This document shows positions 54,034 to 62,562 of a stretch of 64,000 bases of DNA, piece by piece. The position numbers and the translations under genes are program-made. Each line of letters starts with the position of its first letter. Position 1 is the stretch's first letter. The notes beneath the pieces were generated by a model. It did not search any database and was not told the DNA's origin. It saw nothing but the letters and a program-made list of their open reading frames with translations. Source of the DNA: an uncultured delta proteobacterium (GTDB lineage: Bacteria; Desulfobacterota; Desulfobulbia; Desulfobulbales; Desulfocapsaceae); NCBI GenBank assembly GCA_903875445.1, contig CAIQWD010000013.1, forward strand, positions 1 to 64,000, in the 5' to 3' direction.

Positions 54034-55908
54034 TCAGCCACCGCCCAGGCAGTCCGAGATCTGCTCCCAATCCTTTTTCTCCACCCATTGCAGCTTCTCG
54101 GCAAACGATTTATCGGTCGGAAAGGTCTTGTTACTCTTTTCTCTCGCCAGGTATTTTTCATATTGGCCCGGACCGCCGTTGTACATGGCATACACAATCC
54201 CGGGCAGGATGCCAGCTTTGACTCCCGGTACCGTTGTCTTACCCTGGAGAACATAGCGACTCAGATACAGTTCAGCAATCTCACATCCAGCCTGGGCATT
54301 GTAGCGAATATCCCAGCGAAGTTTTTTCGGTTCGTAGATGCCGCGCCACACCCGTTCATTGACCTGCATTATCCCCACCGAGGTTTGATTATACGACAGC
54401 AGAAAAGTGAGTTTATTGCCTTTTGCGATAAATTGGCGAAAGCAGCTTTCTTGCCAGGCCATGGCGACAATCATCGTCTGAAACATCCCGTGCAGGTTTT
54501 CGGGCAACTCCTGTTTGGCCAGGACGGTCGAAGATGCCTCAGCCAGCACGGTCCTGACCCGTTCGACATAGGCGACCGTATCGTCTTCCGGAACCCTCCA
54601 TTCGAGAATCGAAGCTATCTGCGGAGCCTCGACAGCATAGACCGGAGCGAAGAAAAAATCGAATACTCGCGAGAAGGGATCGGATTCCTCCTTGCCGCTC
54701 GGCAGATCAATTTCCTGTATGTCATCATCATCTTTGGATGGAGTAGGCGTCTCGACCGGCGGCAACTGCAATAACTTTCTGAGGCCCGGATCGATACTCA
54801 TACCGTAAGGCAAGGACGTCTCTTTGCCGGTCAACATGCTTGCAAGCCGCAACAAGCCCTGCTGGCTGATCTCGACACCGAGAGTCGGCCCCATCTGATC
54901 AAGAACCAACAGGGCATCGGCTGCGGTGAAAAAGGCCAGATAGCCGAGGGTGTTCGGCGACGATTTGGCATACAACTGTCTTCTGAACAGCGGGGCCAGG
55001 GTACGCCAGACTTTTATAAACTGCATTCTGACGAAATCCTTTTCCATATCCGGCTCTTCCAGCGCCGCCGTGAAGGCATAGCGGGTGTCGAGCAAGACAT
55101 CGGCAAGGAGAAGTTGATCTTCACGGGTAAGCGGTTCCGAGGCGAGAAGGGAAATGAGACGCACAAGAAAGACATCCCAGGTCTCCCACAGCTGAACCAA
55201 CTTCTTACGCTCGGCCGGGGTTATTGTCTTGCCCGACTCCTCTATAGGCGTCTGAACCTCCTCCACTTCGGCCTGCAATTCGACCACGACGCTATCCTTG
55301 GTCACGGTAAGCCGCCCCCCGTGCAAACTGTCAAGCATGGCCTGGGTAGCCTGACGCGCTTGTTCATGGAAAAGAGGCGCCAGAAAATCGCGCATATCGC
55401 GAACCGGCGGCGCCAGATTCAGCCGTACCCGATTGAGGTGTTGCGTGACCTGCGGTTTAGCAAATTCCCAAAGGAAATTGGCGATTTTCGCAGGTTGGTG
55501 CGACAGAGTTGAAAGGCTTGAATCAATGGTCTGAAAGGAAAGAGTAAAGGTACGACTGTCAAAAATCGGCTGTTGGGTAAGGGAAAGATATCCCTGCCAT
55601 TCAACCGGAACCATACATTGTCCGGCGACCTCTGTGCCAAGCCGAATGACCATCTTCATCTCTAGGCGAACATTATTCCCCACCGATGAAAACCTCGGGT
55701 CGGAAATCCCTAAATACGTGCATTCGCCGGGACGACCAACGATAGCCGCACTGTTGTTTTTACCGGGAAAGGCCTCGCGAACAATCAAGGAGGTGAGAAG
55801 CTTGTAGTCGAGGGTCAGGGGCAGATCCACCTCTTTCGCTCGGGCGTCTGGGACAAGCAGCAACAACAATAAAAATGAATACTTGCAAAGTTTCAGTGTA
55901 TTCCACAT
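54034..55908 (-). CDS. Exported protein with a C-terminal lytic transglycosylase domain
   Basis: The 624-residue protein has a signal peptide (about 1-25), a long family-specific middle part, and an SLT domain at about 470-590. The domain has the catalytic Glu in AWQESCFRQ, then SVGIMQVNERVWRGI and NAQAGCEIAELYLSRY. It cleaves peptidoglycan glycosidic bonds by an intramolecular route. ATG at 55908 has AGGAGAG upstream; an in-frame start at 55968 would hide the signal peptide. It is a single gene between two convergent or distant genes. Confidence 0.85.
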   Translation of the reverse strand: MWNTLKLCKYSFLLLLLLVPDARAKEVDLPLTLDYKLLTSLIVREAFPGKNNSAAIVGRPGECTYLGISDPRFSSVGNNVRLEMKMVIRLGTEVAGQCMVPVEWQGYLSLTQQPIFDSRTFTLSFQTIDSSLSTLSHQPAKIANFLWEFAKPQVTQHLNRVRLNLAPPVRDMRDFLAPLFHEQARQATQAMLDSLHGGRLTVTKDSVVVELQAEVEEVQTPIEESGKTITPAERKKLVQLWETWDVFLVRLISLLASEPLTREDQLLLADVLLDTRYAFTAALEEPDMEKDFVRMQFIKVWRTLAPLFRRQLYAKSSPNTLGYLAFFTAADALLVLDQMGPTLGVEISQQGLLRLASMLTGKETSLPYGMSIDPGLRKLLQLPPVETPTPSKDDDDIQEIDLPSGKEESDPFSRVFDFFFAPVYAVEAPQIASILEWRVPEDDTVAYVERVRTVLAEASSTVLAKQELPENLHGMFQTMIVAMAWQESCFRQFIAKGNKLTFLLSYNQTSVGIMQVNERVWRGIYEPKKLRWDIRYNAQAGCEIAELYLSRYVLQGKTTVPGVKAGILPGIVYAMYNGGPGQYEKYLAREKSNKTFPTDKSFAEKLQWVEKKDWEQISDCLGGG

Positions 55909-56066
55909 ACTTATTCTCGCTCTCCTGGCAACCGGCCGGCTTCTTTGCTTTTGTTCGTTCAAAACCATCTCCCGACCCGAACAATGGACCTCGTTCGCGT
56001 CATTTTACCATGATTGGCTGCGACTCCGCAGTCACCCTGGTACCAAAAACCAAATGACTGTGCAGA

Positions 56067-56906
56067 TTATCCTGCCAGGATAGCAGTATCTTCCAAGACA
56101 ATTTCCAGTTCGGCGAGATCAATCTCGGTAAGATTGAGTTGATGCGCTTCCTCACTTGCCGACAGTACAAGAGAGTCATCTTTTGCCAAGCCGATCCCCA
56201 GTTTCAAGCACGTCATATCGGCAAGGCGGACCAAGATCAGCAAGTAATTTTTACTGTCATAATCTTTTTTGTGATGGTCCCTGGTAATGATGCAATACTC
56301 CTCGGGCATATTCCATTGCCGCATGAGGTTATAGCCCTGTTCCGCATGAAGCGTGGCCATTGACTCCGTGAGCAATGCCTGGGTAATCGGCAGATTCTTA
56401 TCCTTTTCTTTCATCTGATCAACCACCATCAGGACGAACAGCTTGCCGATGTCATGAAAAAGTCCGGCAAAAAAGGCATGCTTCTCAAGCTCATCAAATT
56501 TGCAGCGCTTCGCCAGCCATTTGACGCCAAGGGCACAACCCACCGCATGTTGCCACAACTGCTTCATCAGCACATTAAAGTCTTTGTCTTTGCTCCGAAA
56601 TTGATTTCTCGAAGCAACCAAAAGAACGAGTCGCCCAACTTCCTGCATGCCGAGACGGACAATAGCTGCTCGAACGGTGAGAATCTCAATAAGCCCGTGA
56701 TAAAATGCCGAATTAGCCATCTGCAAAACCTGGCTGGAAAGCGATTGATCGCCGGAAAGAATCCCTTCCACCGCCTTCATATCAGGCTCTTTTTTCACCA
56801 GCTCCTGCTGGATCCTGAGGGCCGCCGAACTGAATACCGGCAAAACGATATTGCCGGACGCTATATACTGATTTATGACATCAAGAAATGAAGTACTGTT
56901 GTGCAT
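56067..56906 (-). CDS. HDOD domain signalling protein
   Basis: The 279-residue protein is an HDOD protein: VLPVFSSAALRIQQELV, SLSSQVLQMANSAFYH, AVGCALGVKWLAKR and FAGLFHDIGKLFVL. The HD-like His-Asp pair is in FHDIGK, so it may keep some metal-binding residues. HDOD proteins act in signalling and in type IV pilus or motility control. The ATG at 56906 is five bases after the ATPase stop and is preceded by GGGAGA, so translation should be coupled. An in-frame start at 56990 is unlikely. Confidence 0.85.
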   Translation of the reverse strand: MHNSTSFLDVINQYIASGNIVLPVFSSAALRIQQELVKKEPDMKAVEGILSGDQSLSSQVLQMANSAFYHGLIEILTVRAAIVRLGMQEVGRLVLLVASRNQFRSKDKDFNVLMKQLWQHAVGCALGVKWLAKRCKFDELEKHAFFAGLFHDIGKLFVLMVVDQMKEKDKNLPITQALLTESMATLHAEQGYNLMRQWNMPEEYCIITRDHHKKDYDSKNYLLILVRLADMTCLKLGIGLAKDDSLVLSASEEAHQLNLTEIDLAELEIVLEDTAILAG

Positions 56907-56910
56907 TCTG

Positions 56911-58779
56911 CTATTCTCCCGCGAGTCGACGGAGTTCCAAGAGCGGTCTGGGGTTGGAAAGTCTCGGCAAGGAGCGTAGGACTTCTTCAACAGTGGTAAT
57001 TCCCGCCGCCGCCTTCAACAACCCATCCTCCAGCAAGGTCACCAGGCCTGCATGTTCTATGCTGATCTGCCGTATTTCATAACTGGTTTTCTGTTCCAGG
57101 ATGGCATTCCGCACAAGCTCATTGAGTACCAAGACCTCGAACACCCCAACCCTGCCTTTATATCCTGTCTGTTTACAGGCCGTGCATCCCCGTCCTTTTC
57201 GGAATTGTGCCCCCATGACATCTTTTGCGGAAACTCCGAGCCGCTGCAGTTGGACCGGCGTCAACCTGGTTTCCACGGCACAGGCAGGGCAGACCCGCCG
57301 CAGGAGTCGCTGGGCCAAGACGCTGACAACCGTTGAGGAAATAAGAAAGGGTGCAATATCCATATTCAGAAGACGTATCAGGCCGCCGATGCTATCCTCG
57401 GTATGGAAGGTGCTCAACACCTTATGCCCGGTCAGCGCCGCTTGCACCGCCATTTCGGCGGAGACCTGATCTCTGATTTCTCCAATAACGATAACGTCCG
57501 GGTCCTGGCGGACGATATGCCGTAGGGTTTCTTCAAAAGTTACGTTTATCGATGGGTCTATTGAACACTGTGCGATACCGTCGATGAAGTACTCTACCGG
57601 TTCTTCCGCTGTAATAATACTTATCTGCGGATTTTTTATATGGTTGATGCAACTGTAGACAGTGGAAGTTTTTCCCGAACCGGTGGGGCCGGTTACCAGA
57701 AGAACGCCGCTGGGCGGATACACCGCCTCCTCCAAAAACTTGGCTAGCATCTTGGGGGCCATGCCCATGGTATGGATATCGAGGAGTTCCCGTTTCTGAC
57801 TCAACAATCGCAAAACAATCTTTTCACCATGCACGGTAACGTAGAAAGAAGCGCGGATATCAACGGCCCCTTCTTCGTAAGCAAAAAGAATTCGGCCGCC
57901 TTGATGCCGACGCTTTTCCGAGATATCGACCTCACACATTATTTTCATTCGGCTCGTCAAGGGCGGTATGATATCTTTCGGAAAATCCTTGTAATGGCGG
58001 AGAATGCCATCCTCGCGGAAACGAACATGCAGGCGGTCGGACATCGGTTCGATATGAATATCCGAACAGTTTTCTTTGATTGCCGCAAGGATCATGGCAT
58101 TGACGATCCCTACCACGGTCTTGCTATCGACATCGATGGTTTTGCCGGCAAGAAGATTGGCCAAAAGGTGCAGGGTATCGTTTAACGCTTTTTTCTCGGA
58201 AATTGCCGGGGCAATGGTCCCACCGAAAAACTTCTTTGCGCTCTCGAGGCTTTTTTTATCAAGCGGATCGGCAAAGGCTACGAGGACCGCCTTTTCCGTG
58301 GTCTTCAGAGGGATGAACTGATGCTCAAGGAGAATCTTCATGGGCACCCGGCCAGCCAGATTTTTATCCACCAGGGACATATTCACATCAACCAGGGGGA
58401 AACCAAGTTGAATGGAAAGAATCCTGTTGAAGAGCTTTTCATCGATAAAATTATGCTTTATCAGGATCTCTCCCAAACGGAGTTCCTTTTCCTGCTCTTG
58501 CTGAATCCTGAAGGCGGCGTTCAGATCATCCCCGGAAATGTGTCCCAGCTCAACCAACAACTCGCCGATACGGATGTTCGAACCGGTGCCCATTAATGCC
58601 TTTCGCACCATTTCATCGGTGACATCGCCCCGTTCCTTCAACACATTGAGAAGAGGGGTAGAGGTCGCAAGCTTCTGGCGTATTCGATCGGCATGGTTCA
58701 GCTGGTTTTCACTCACCATCCCCGCCTGCAGAAGCAGTGCGGCGATTACTCCGTATTCAGAATCCTTTTTATTGACCAT
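56911..58779 (-). CDS. GspE/PilB-family secretion or pilus ATPase
   Basis: The 622-residue ATPase has two N-terminal MshEN-type regions (about 1-200), a Walker A GPTGSGKTSTVYSCI, Walker B RQDPDVIVIGEIRD, AQ-box and a zinc site CPAC...CTACKQTGYKGR near the C-terminus. MshEN domains bind c-di-GMP in related proteins. It drives type II secretion or type IV pilus assembly. No other pilus gene lies in the window. ATG at 58779 has GGTGG upstream; a longer version to 58809 is possible. Confidence 0.92.
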   Translation of the reverse strand: MVNKKDSEYGVIAALLLQAGMVSENQLNHADRIRQKLATSTPLLNVLKERGDVTDEMVRKALMGTGSNIRIGELLVELGHISGDDLNAAFRIQQEQEKELRLGEILIKHNFIDEKLFNRILSIQLGFPLVDVNMSLVDKNLAGRVPMKILLEHQFIPLKTTEKAVLVAFADPLDKKSLESAKKFFGGTIAPAISEKKALNDTLHLLANLLAGKTIDVDSKTVVGIVNAMILAAIKENCSDIHIEPMSDRLHVRFREDGILRHYKDFPKDIIPPLTSRMKIMCEVDISEKRRHQGGRILFAYEEGAVDIRASFYVTVHGEKIVLRLLSQKRELLDIHTMGMAPKMLAKFLEEAVYPPSGVLLVTGPTGSGKTSTVYSCINHIKNPQISIITAEEPVEYFIDGIAQCSIDPSINVTFEETLRHIVRQDPDVIVIGEIRDQVSAEMAVQAALTGHKVLSTFHTEDSIGGLIRLLNMDIAPFLISSTVVSVLAQRLLRRVCPACAVETRLTPVQLQRLGVSAKDVMGAQFRKGRGCTACKQTGYKGRVGVFEVLVLNELVRNAILEQKTSYEIRQISIEHAGLVTLLEDGLLKAAAGITTVEEVLRSLPRLSNPRPLLELRRLAGE

Positions 58780-59030
58780 GCAATACCACCGGGGATTAGA
58801 TCCGTTCAAATGAGGTTACAATAGCCAAGAAATGTACCACATAGCCGAGTTGAATAATATTTGAATATTTACATAATAGCCGAATTCTTCACCAACTATT
58901 GAAATAGCCGGCATTCGCCCAAAAAAGTACTCCCCGTCGACAATTATTTCTCTGCGACCGGCGGCAGGAACGGCCCCATGAAATACGAGATAGAGAAAGA
59001 ACCTGACCGGAGGAATGCCTGGAACGGCTC

Positions 59031-60227
59031 CTAGAATCCGTTGCCGGAGGGCGGATGCCGATCTTTCTTGGCAAAGGGCAAATGCCGGTTCAAAGCATCG
59101 ATATCCCCTTCCGCTATATTGTTTACCCGGTCTATGAGCTGCTCGAAAATAATCTTCAGCCGCAGGTCATAGAATCGGTGCAGGCTGGTATTGGATACCG
59201 CCTCGAATCCACGATAAATTTTGTGAGGCGAACCGGCACCAGGATCGAATGTTTCGATTTCGTTGTCGATGGCCCATTGGATCGGGGCATAAAAACACAT
59301 ATTGAAGTGCAGATCTTTGACAGGCTCCGCACAGCCCCAATAGCGGCCGATCAGGTGGCGATTCTTCACCAGCAGCATCGACAAGGCGATGGGAACCGAG
59401 CCCCGGCCCTTGAAAGCGGCAACGATCAACAGACGGTGGCGGTAGTCCTGAAAGATTCCGTTAAAAAATTCGCCATTGAGAAACCGGGCCGCCCAGGGTC
59501 CGTAACGATCATTGGTGTTAAGATAGTAGCGATACATGGCAGCAGCTATAGCGGATGGTATGGCATCGCCGGTGAAGGTGCGGATCTCGATGCCCTGCTT
59601 CTCCATACTCTCGCGTTCACGACGGATATTGCGCCGCTGATCCGACTTAAAGGTCTGTAAATACTCCTCGAAACAAGCGAAATGCAAATTTTTCCACAGG
59701 TAGGATTGATGCTGCCAGCCGATAAACCCGTCCGACGGCAACCCGGCAAACCAAGGCACGTCGACGTAATTGAAATGGCAGCAGGAGAGCCGCTCCTGCC
59801 TACAAAACCGATCGATGGCCGCAAGCATGCTGCGCATCAAGCTGGGCTGATCGCTGCCCTCAGCCATCAGAAACCGATATCCCGCAGACGGCGTTGCCGG
59901 ACTCATACCGACCAGCTTGGGATAATATTCGACCCCATATTCCGCCGCCAATTGCGCCCACCAGTGGTCGAATATAAATTCCCCGTCGCTGTGCGTTTTC
60001 AGATAAAGCGGTGCCGCGCCAACCAGTTCCTGGCCATGCCAGAGGGTTAAGTGATGCGGTTGCCACCCGAAACGGGGCGAAATACTGCCGGATGCCTCCA
60101 GATGATGCAGCCATTGCCATTCCAATAAGGGTGTCGGCAGCGGCAGGGCCAGCTTATCCCACTGCCGGCAATCCACTTGATCAATGGAATCAAGCCAACG
60201 GACTGTCCACAAGGATGTAGTATCCAT
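59031..60227 (-). CDS. DUF482 GNAT-like protein
   Basis: The 398-residue protein contains the DUF482/peptidogalycan-type acyltransferase fold: PTPLLEWQWLHHLEASGSISPRFGWQPHHL..., then YPKLVGMSPATPSAGYRFL and the terminal FDPGAGSPHKIYRGFEAVSN. The family consists of GNAT-like enzymes that may transfer aminoacyl or other groups. The substrate is unknown. It starts at ATG 60227 and is a single gene. Confidence 0.82.
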   Translation of the reverse strand: MDTTSLWTVRWLDSIDQVDCRQWDKLALPLPTPLLEWQWLHHLEASGSISPRFGWQPHHLTLWHGQELVGAAPLYLKTHSDGEFIFDHWWAQLAAEYGVEYYPKLVGMSPATPSAGYRFLMAEGSDQPSLMRSMLAAIDRFCRQERLSCCHFNYVDVPWFAGLPSDGFIGWQHQSYLWKNLHFACFEEYLQTFKSDQRRNIRRERESMEKQGIEIRTFTGDAIPSAIAAAMYRYYLNTNDRYGPWAARFLNGEFFNGIFQDYRHRLLIVAAFKGRGSVPIALSMLLVKNRHLIGRYWGCAEPVKDLHFNMCFYAPIQWAIDNEIETFDPGAGSPHKIYRGFEAVSNTSLHRFYDLRLKIIFEQLIDRVNNIAEGDIDALNRHLPFAKKDRHPPSGNGF

Positions 60228-60553
60228 AAGTTATCGAATTTCGCTTGGGCTGATTCGGAGAAGGCTCTCTGCCCCATCGACTGTCATCAATAATGACCTT
60301 ACCCAGATTCAAAAATAAGGTTGATCAGCCGCTTTGTCACCAAACAGGAGGGCACAGAGAAAAGGGAGGAGAGTTATTTTGGCTATGCAGAGCCATTGTT
60401 CCAGCCGGAAAAGGTCTTATTCTTTCGATAATGGCCGGATGAAAACATGGCCCCGCCCCTGGCTGCACAGGGCAGCATGCCCGCAAGTCGGGGGACTCGG
60501 AAAGATGGAAGGAAAGAACGCCTTGCATCACTCAATAACGAAGGAGGTAGCAA

Positions 60554-60715
60554 ATGATACTCAACGATACTTTGCAAAAACGCCGGGACTGCCTCGAACA
60601 GTGCGAGCTTGAACGTGTCGCTTGCGAACTTGAAAAAGATGCCAATTACGATAAAACCTGCGACAAAGAAATAACCAACTGCAAAATCGTTTGTGACTTC
60701 GACTACGGTCCCTAA
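60554..60715 (+). CDS. Six-cysteine 53-residue protein
   Basis: The ATG is preceded by a full AAGGAGG seven bases upstream. The product has cysteines at 13, 17, 24, 37, 43 and 47, spaced x3, x6, x12, x5, x3, almost mirror-symmetric. Two helical segments rich in Leu, Glu and Lys flank a central DANYD turn, so C13-C47, C17-C43 and C24-C37 could lock a helical hairpin. It has no signal peptide and is too short for a standard gene caller cut-off. I do not recognise a family. A 9-bp hairpin (60714-60747) overlaps its stop. It is isolated from other genes by the 326-base gap 60228-60553, which has a GC-rich hairpin-prone part and no clear riboswitch. Confidence 0.65.
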   Translation: MILNDTLQKRRDCLEQCELERVACELEKDANYDKTCDKEITNCKIVCDFDYGP

Positions 60716-60747
60716 GGTGAAGGCCGGGAATCCCTGCTCTTCACCTT
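60714..60747 (+). terminator. Hairpin after the six-cysteine ORF
   Basis: AAGGTGAAG (60714-60722) and CTTCACCTT (60739-60747) form a perfect 9-bp stem with inner GGGA/TCCC pairing. No T-run follows. The gap 60748-61010 up to the IS110 remnant has no further gene I can support. Confidence 0.5.
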
Positions 60748-61010
60748 CCGCCTGCATGGGGCCGAGGCCGATCCTTTTGCATGCTAAGAGGATTCCGGGC
60801 CACACAAGGAACCTTGGTCTGGCACAAGCCGCAACTGCTGACCTTGAATCCCAGTTGTTCCCGCTCCACATGCAGAGAAGTCACGTCACGGATAAGCCGC
60901 CGCAAATGACCTTGCAACGAAATGCATGCTTTCTTCCGATTTGTTTGAGCCTATTGGCAGTTATGAAAGCAATTGGTATTGCTTGAATTTTACACATTTG
61001 TCAACAATGA

Positions 61011-61739
61011 AGATTTGACCCCCGTTCTTTTAGACTGGGGATCTTGCCGGAAGGATACATTTATCCAAAAGCGGATCGACCGATACGGGATCTTCTGCGA
61101 AAGAGAGGACACCTGGTCCAGGTAAGGACTTCCCTGATCAACAGTTTGCAGGGAATCATCAGCCGAAACTGCGGGTTCCGACTAAACGTAAATAAGATCA
61201 AACAAAGAAAGGAGAATCATATTGCCCCACTTTTTGCCGGCCAAGAGGATCTTGAGCTAAGCGGCGAGGTGAGCAAAAATGCCATTGATTTTTTAACCAA
61301 ACAGATTGTCAGAATTGAGACTGCAGTTGTCGACGCGGTGAAACTACGCAAGCCGTTTCTCGGATTACAGACCATTCCCGGTCTCGGGAAAATTCTTTCC
61401 ATGACAATCATGTTGGAAACAGAGAGGATAGAACGATTTGCCAAGGTTGGCAATTTCTCCTCATACTGCCGCAAGGTACCGACCGTCTGGAAAAGCAACG
61501 ATGTGAAAAAAGGGAAAGGAAACAGCAAAAACGGCAACAAATATCTGGCTTGGGCTTTTTCCGAGGCTGCGGAATTTGCTCGTCGGCACGATGAAACAGT
61601 CAGGGCCTATTATAATCGCAAGGCCAGTAAAACAAATAGGATGATAGCTCACAGCGCACTCGCGCACAAGTTGGCGCGGGCGGCATATTATATAATGAGG
61701 GACAACGTGGAATTCGACCATCGCAGGCTTTTTGCCTAA
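61011..61739 (+). pseudogene. IS110 family transposase, 5'-truncated
   Basis: The frame covers about the last 230 residues of an IS110 transposase: GYIYPKADRPIRDLLRKR, LQTIPGLGKILSMTIMLETE and the C-terminal GNSKNGNKYLAWAFSEAAEFA with the Ser region of the Tnp_20 domain. The N-terminal RuvC-like DEDD domain, about 100 residues, is missing; the frame runs back only to a stop at 61008 with no proper start. It is a dead element remnant. Confidence 0.88.
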
Positions 61740-61744
61740 GAGTT

Positions 61745-61811
61745 GGCCGGGACGGTGAACCAGCAAAGGGGTTGGCAAAACCACCAGATTTGATTGGCAG
61801 CCGTCCCGTCC
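61745..61811 (+). repeat. Structured unit A next to the IS110 remnant
   Basis: CGGGACGG (61748-61755) and CCGTCCCG (61801-61808) pair perfectly and flank a loop beginning GTGAACCA and containing GGTTGG...AAAACCAC...GATTTG. Inner GGTT/AACC pairing makes a small hairpin. The loop is repeated in unit B with different outer stem sequence. Confidence 0.6.
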
Positions 61812-61834
61812 GGTGATTTTCGCTTCTTTACCGC

Positions 61835-61909
61835 CCATGCCGTGAACCATCATAGGGTTGGTTCAAAACCACTTGATTTGTCAACAGTTGATCATTGGAC
61901 ACGGCATGG
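61835..61909 (+). repeat. Structured unit B next to the IS110 remnant
   Basis: CCATGCCGTG (61835-61844) and CACGGCATGG (61900-61909) form perfect 10-bp arms. The loop has GTGAACCA, GGGTTGG, CAAAACCAC and GATTTG in the same order as unit A. It also holds one copy of the ATTTGTCAACA repeat. Together 61740-62562 has no sure gene besides these units and the frame at 62312. Confidence 0.6.
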
Positions 61910-62039
61910 AACCGCTGATTTTCTGGACCGCCAACCGGCGGAAGGGGCAGAGATGGAAAGCTTCATGCTATCTCACCGCCTTGATCCTGATGGGTGACTG
62001 GTGCGGTGGAATTTACACCGACACACAAAAGTGAAATAT

Positions 62040-62120
62040 CGGGCGCGGCAAAGTGCTGAGAAACACCAACGATTACATTCAGAGATCGGGTAAGGTGCTA
62101 AAAACCACCATTATATAACA
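62040..62120 (+). repeat. Two short degenerate repeats
   Basis: GGCAAAGTGCTGAGAAACACCAACGATTA-like sequence at about 62046 recurs as GGTAAGGTGCTAAAAACCACCATTATA at about 62091. Each has a small GTG...CAC type pairing. They may be further decayed units of the same kind as A and B. Confidence 0.3.
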
Positions 62121-62311
62121 TCCTGAAATCTCAACACCCTTGCAAGGAAACAAAAGATTATTTACTTCGTTTCACTTGAAGGGGGAGGATTATTCCATTG
62201 ACAAGGGCCTTTTAATGGGTGACCCCCATTCTTCATTTCAGGAAATACCGCGGGTTGTACGAACGCGGCAATTTGAGGTAGGTTGCAACCAACCATCCCC
62301 GCTCAACAGGT

Positions 62312-62530
62312 TCACAGCCCTTTCAGAGTAAACTCCGTTCCTATGAAAGATTCCTCGGCCCCGTCCTCCAGAAAAAAGGTGGATTTATAGAATTCATCGC
62401 CTTGGTCGCAATCCTGTATTATTGTTATCTTATCCGTGATCGCCACCCCTTTGATCGGTGGAAGTCGGCGGAGAGGAAAACAAGAACACGGATGGCGCAA
62501 GGCAAAAACCGTCATCATCATCCGTGACAT
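62312..62530 (-). CDS. Possible small hypothetical protein
   Basis: A 72-codon minus-strand frame from ATG 62530 ends with a stretch that looks coding (DKITIIQDCDQGDEFYKST, then SFIGTEFTLKGL), while its N-terminal third looks random. It may be the broken end of a former gene. I recognise no family. Confidence 0.25.
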   Translation of the reverse strand: MSRMMMTVFALRHPCSCFPLRRLPPIKGVAITDKITIIQDCDQGDEFYKSTFFLEDGAEESFIGTEFTLKGL

Positions 62531-62562
62531 ATATTTGCATAATATTTAACAAGATACCAACT

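Larger units (their letters stand above)
60996..61886. repeat. 11-bp direct repeats around the IS110 remnant
   Basis: ATTTGTCAACA occurs at 60996-61006 and at 61876-61886, one just before the truncated transposase and one inside the second structured unit after it. This may be a trace of element ends or chance. Confidence 0.4.

Noticed and set aside
60460-60545. Possible c-di-GMP (GEMM) riboswitch upstream of the six-cysteine ORF (GCACAGGGCA)
   Set aside because: Only one short consensus piece matches; the second conserved half and the paired layout are absent.
60383-60871. 162-codon minus-strand frame over the six-cysteine ORF
   Set aside because: No ribosome site, no motif; the plus-strand ORF has a strong ribosome site and patterned cysteines.
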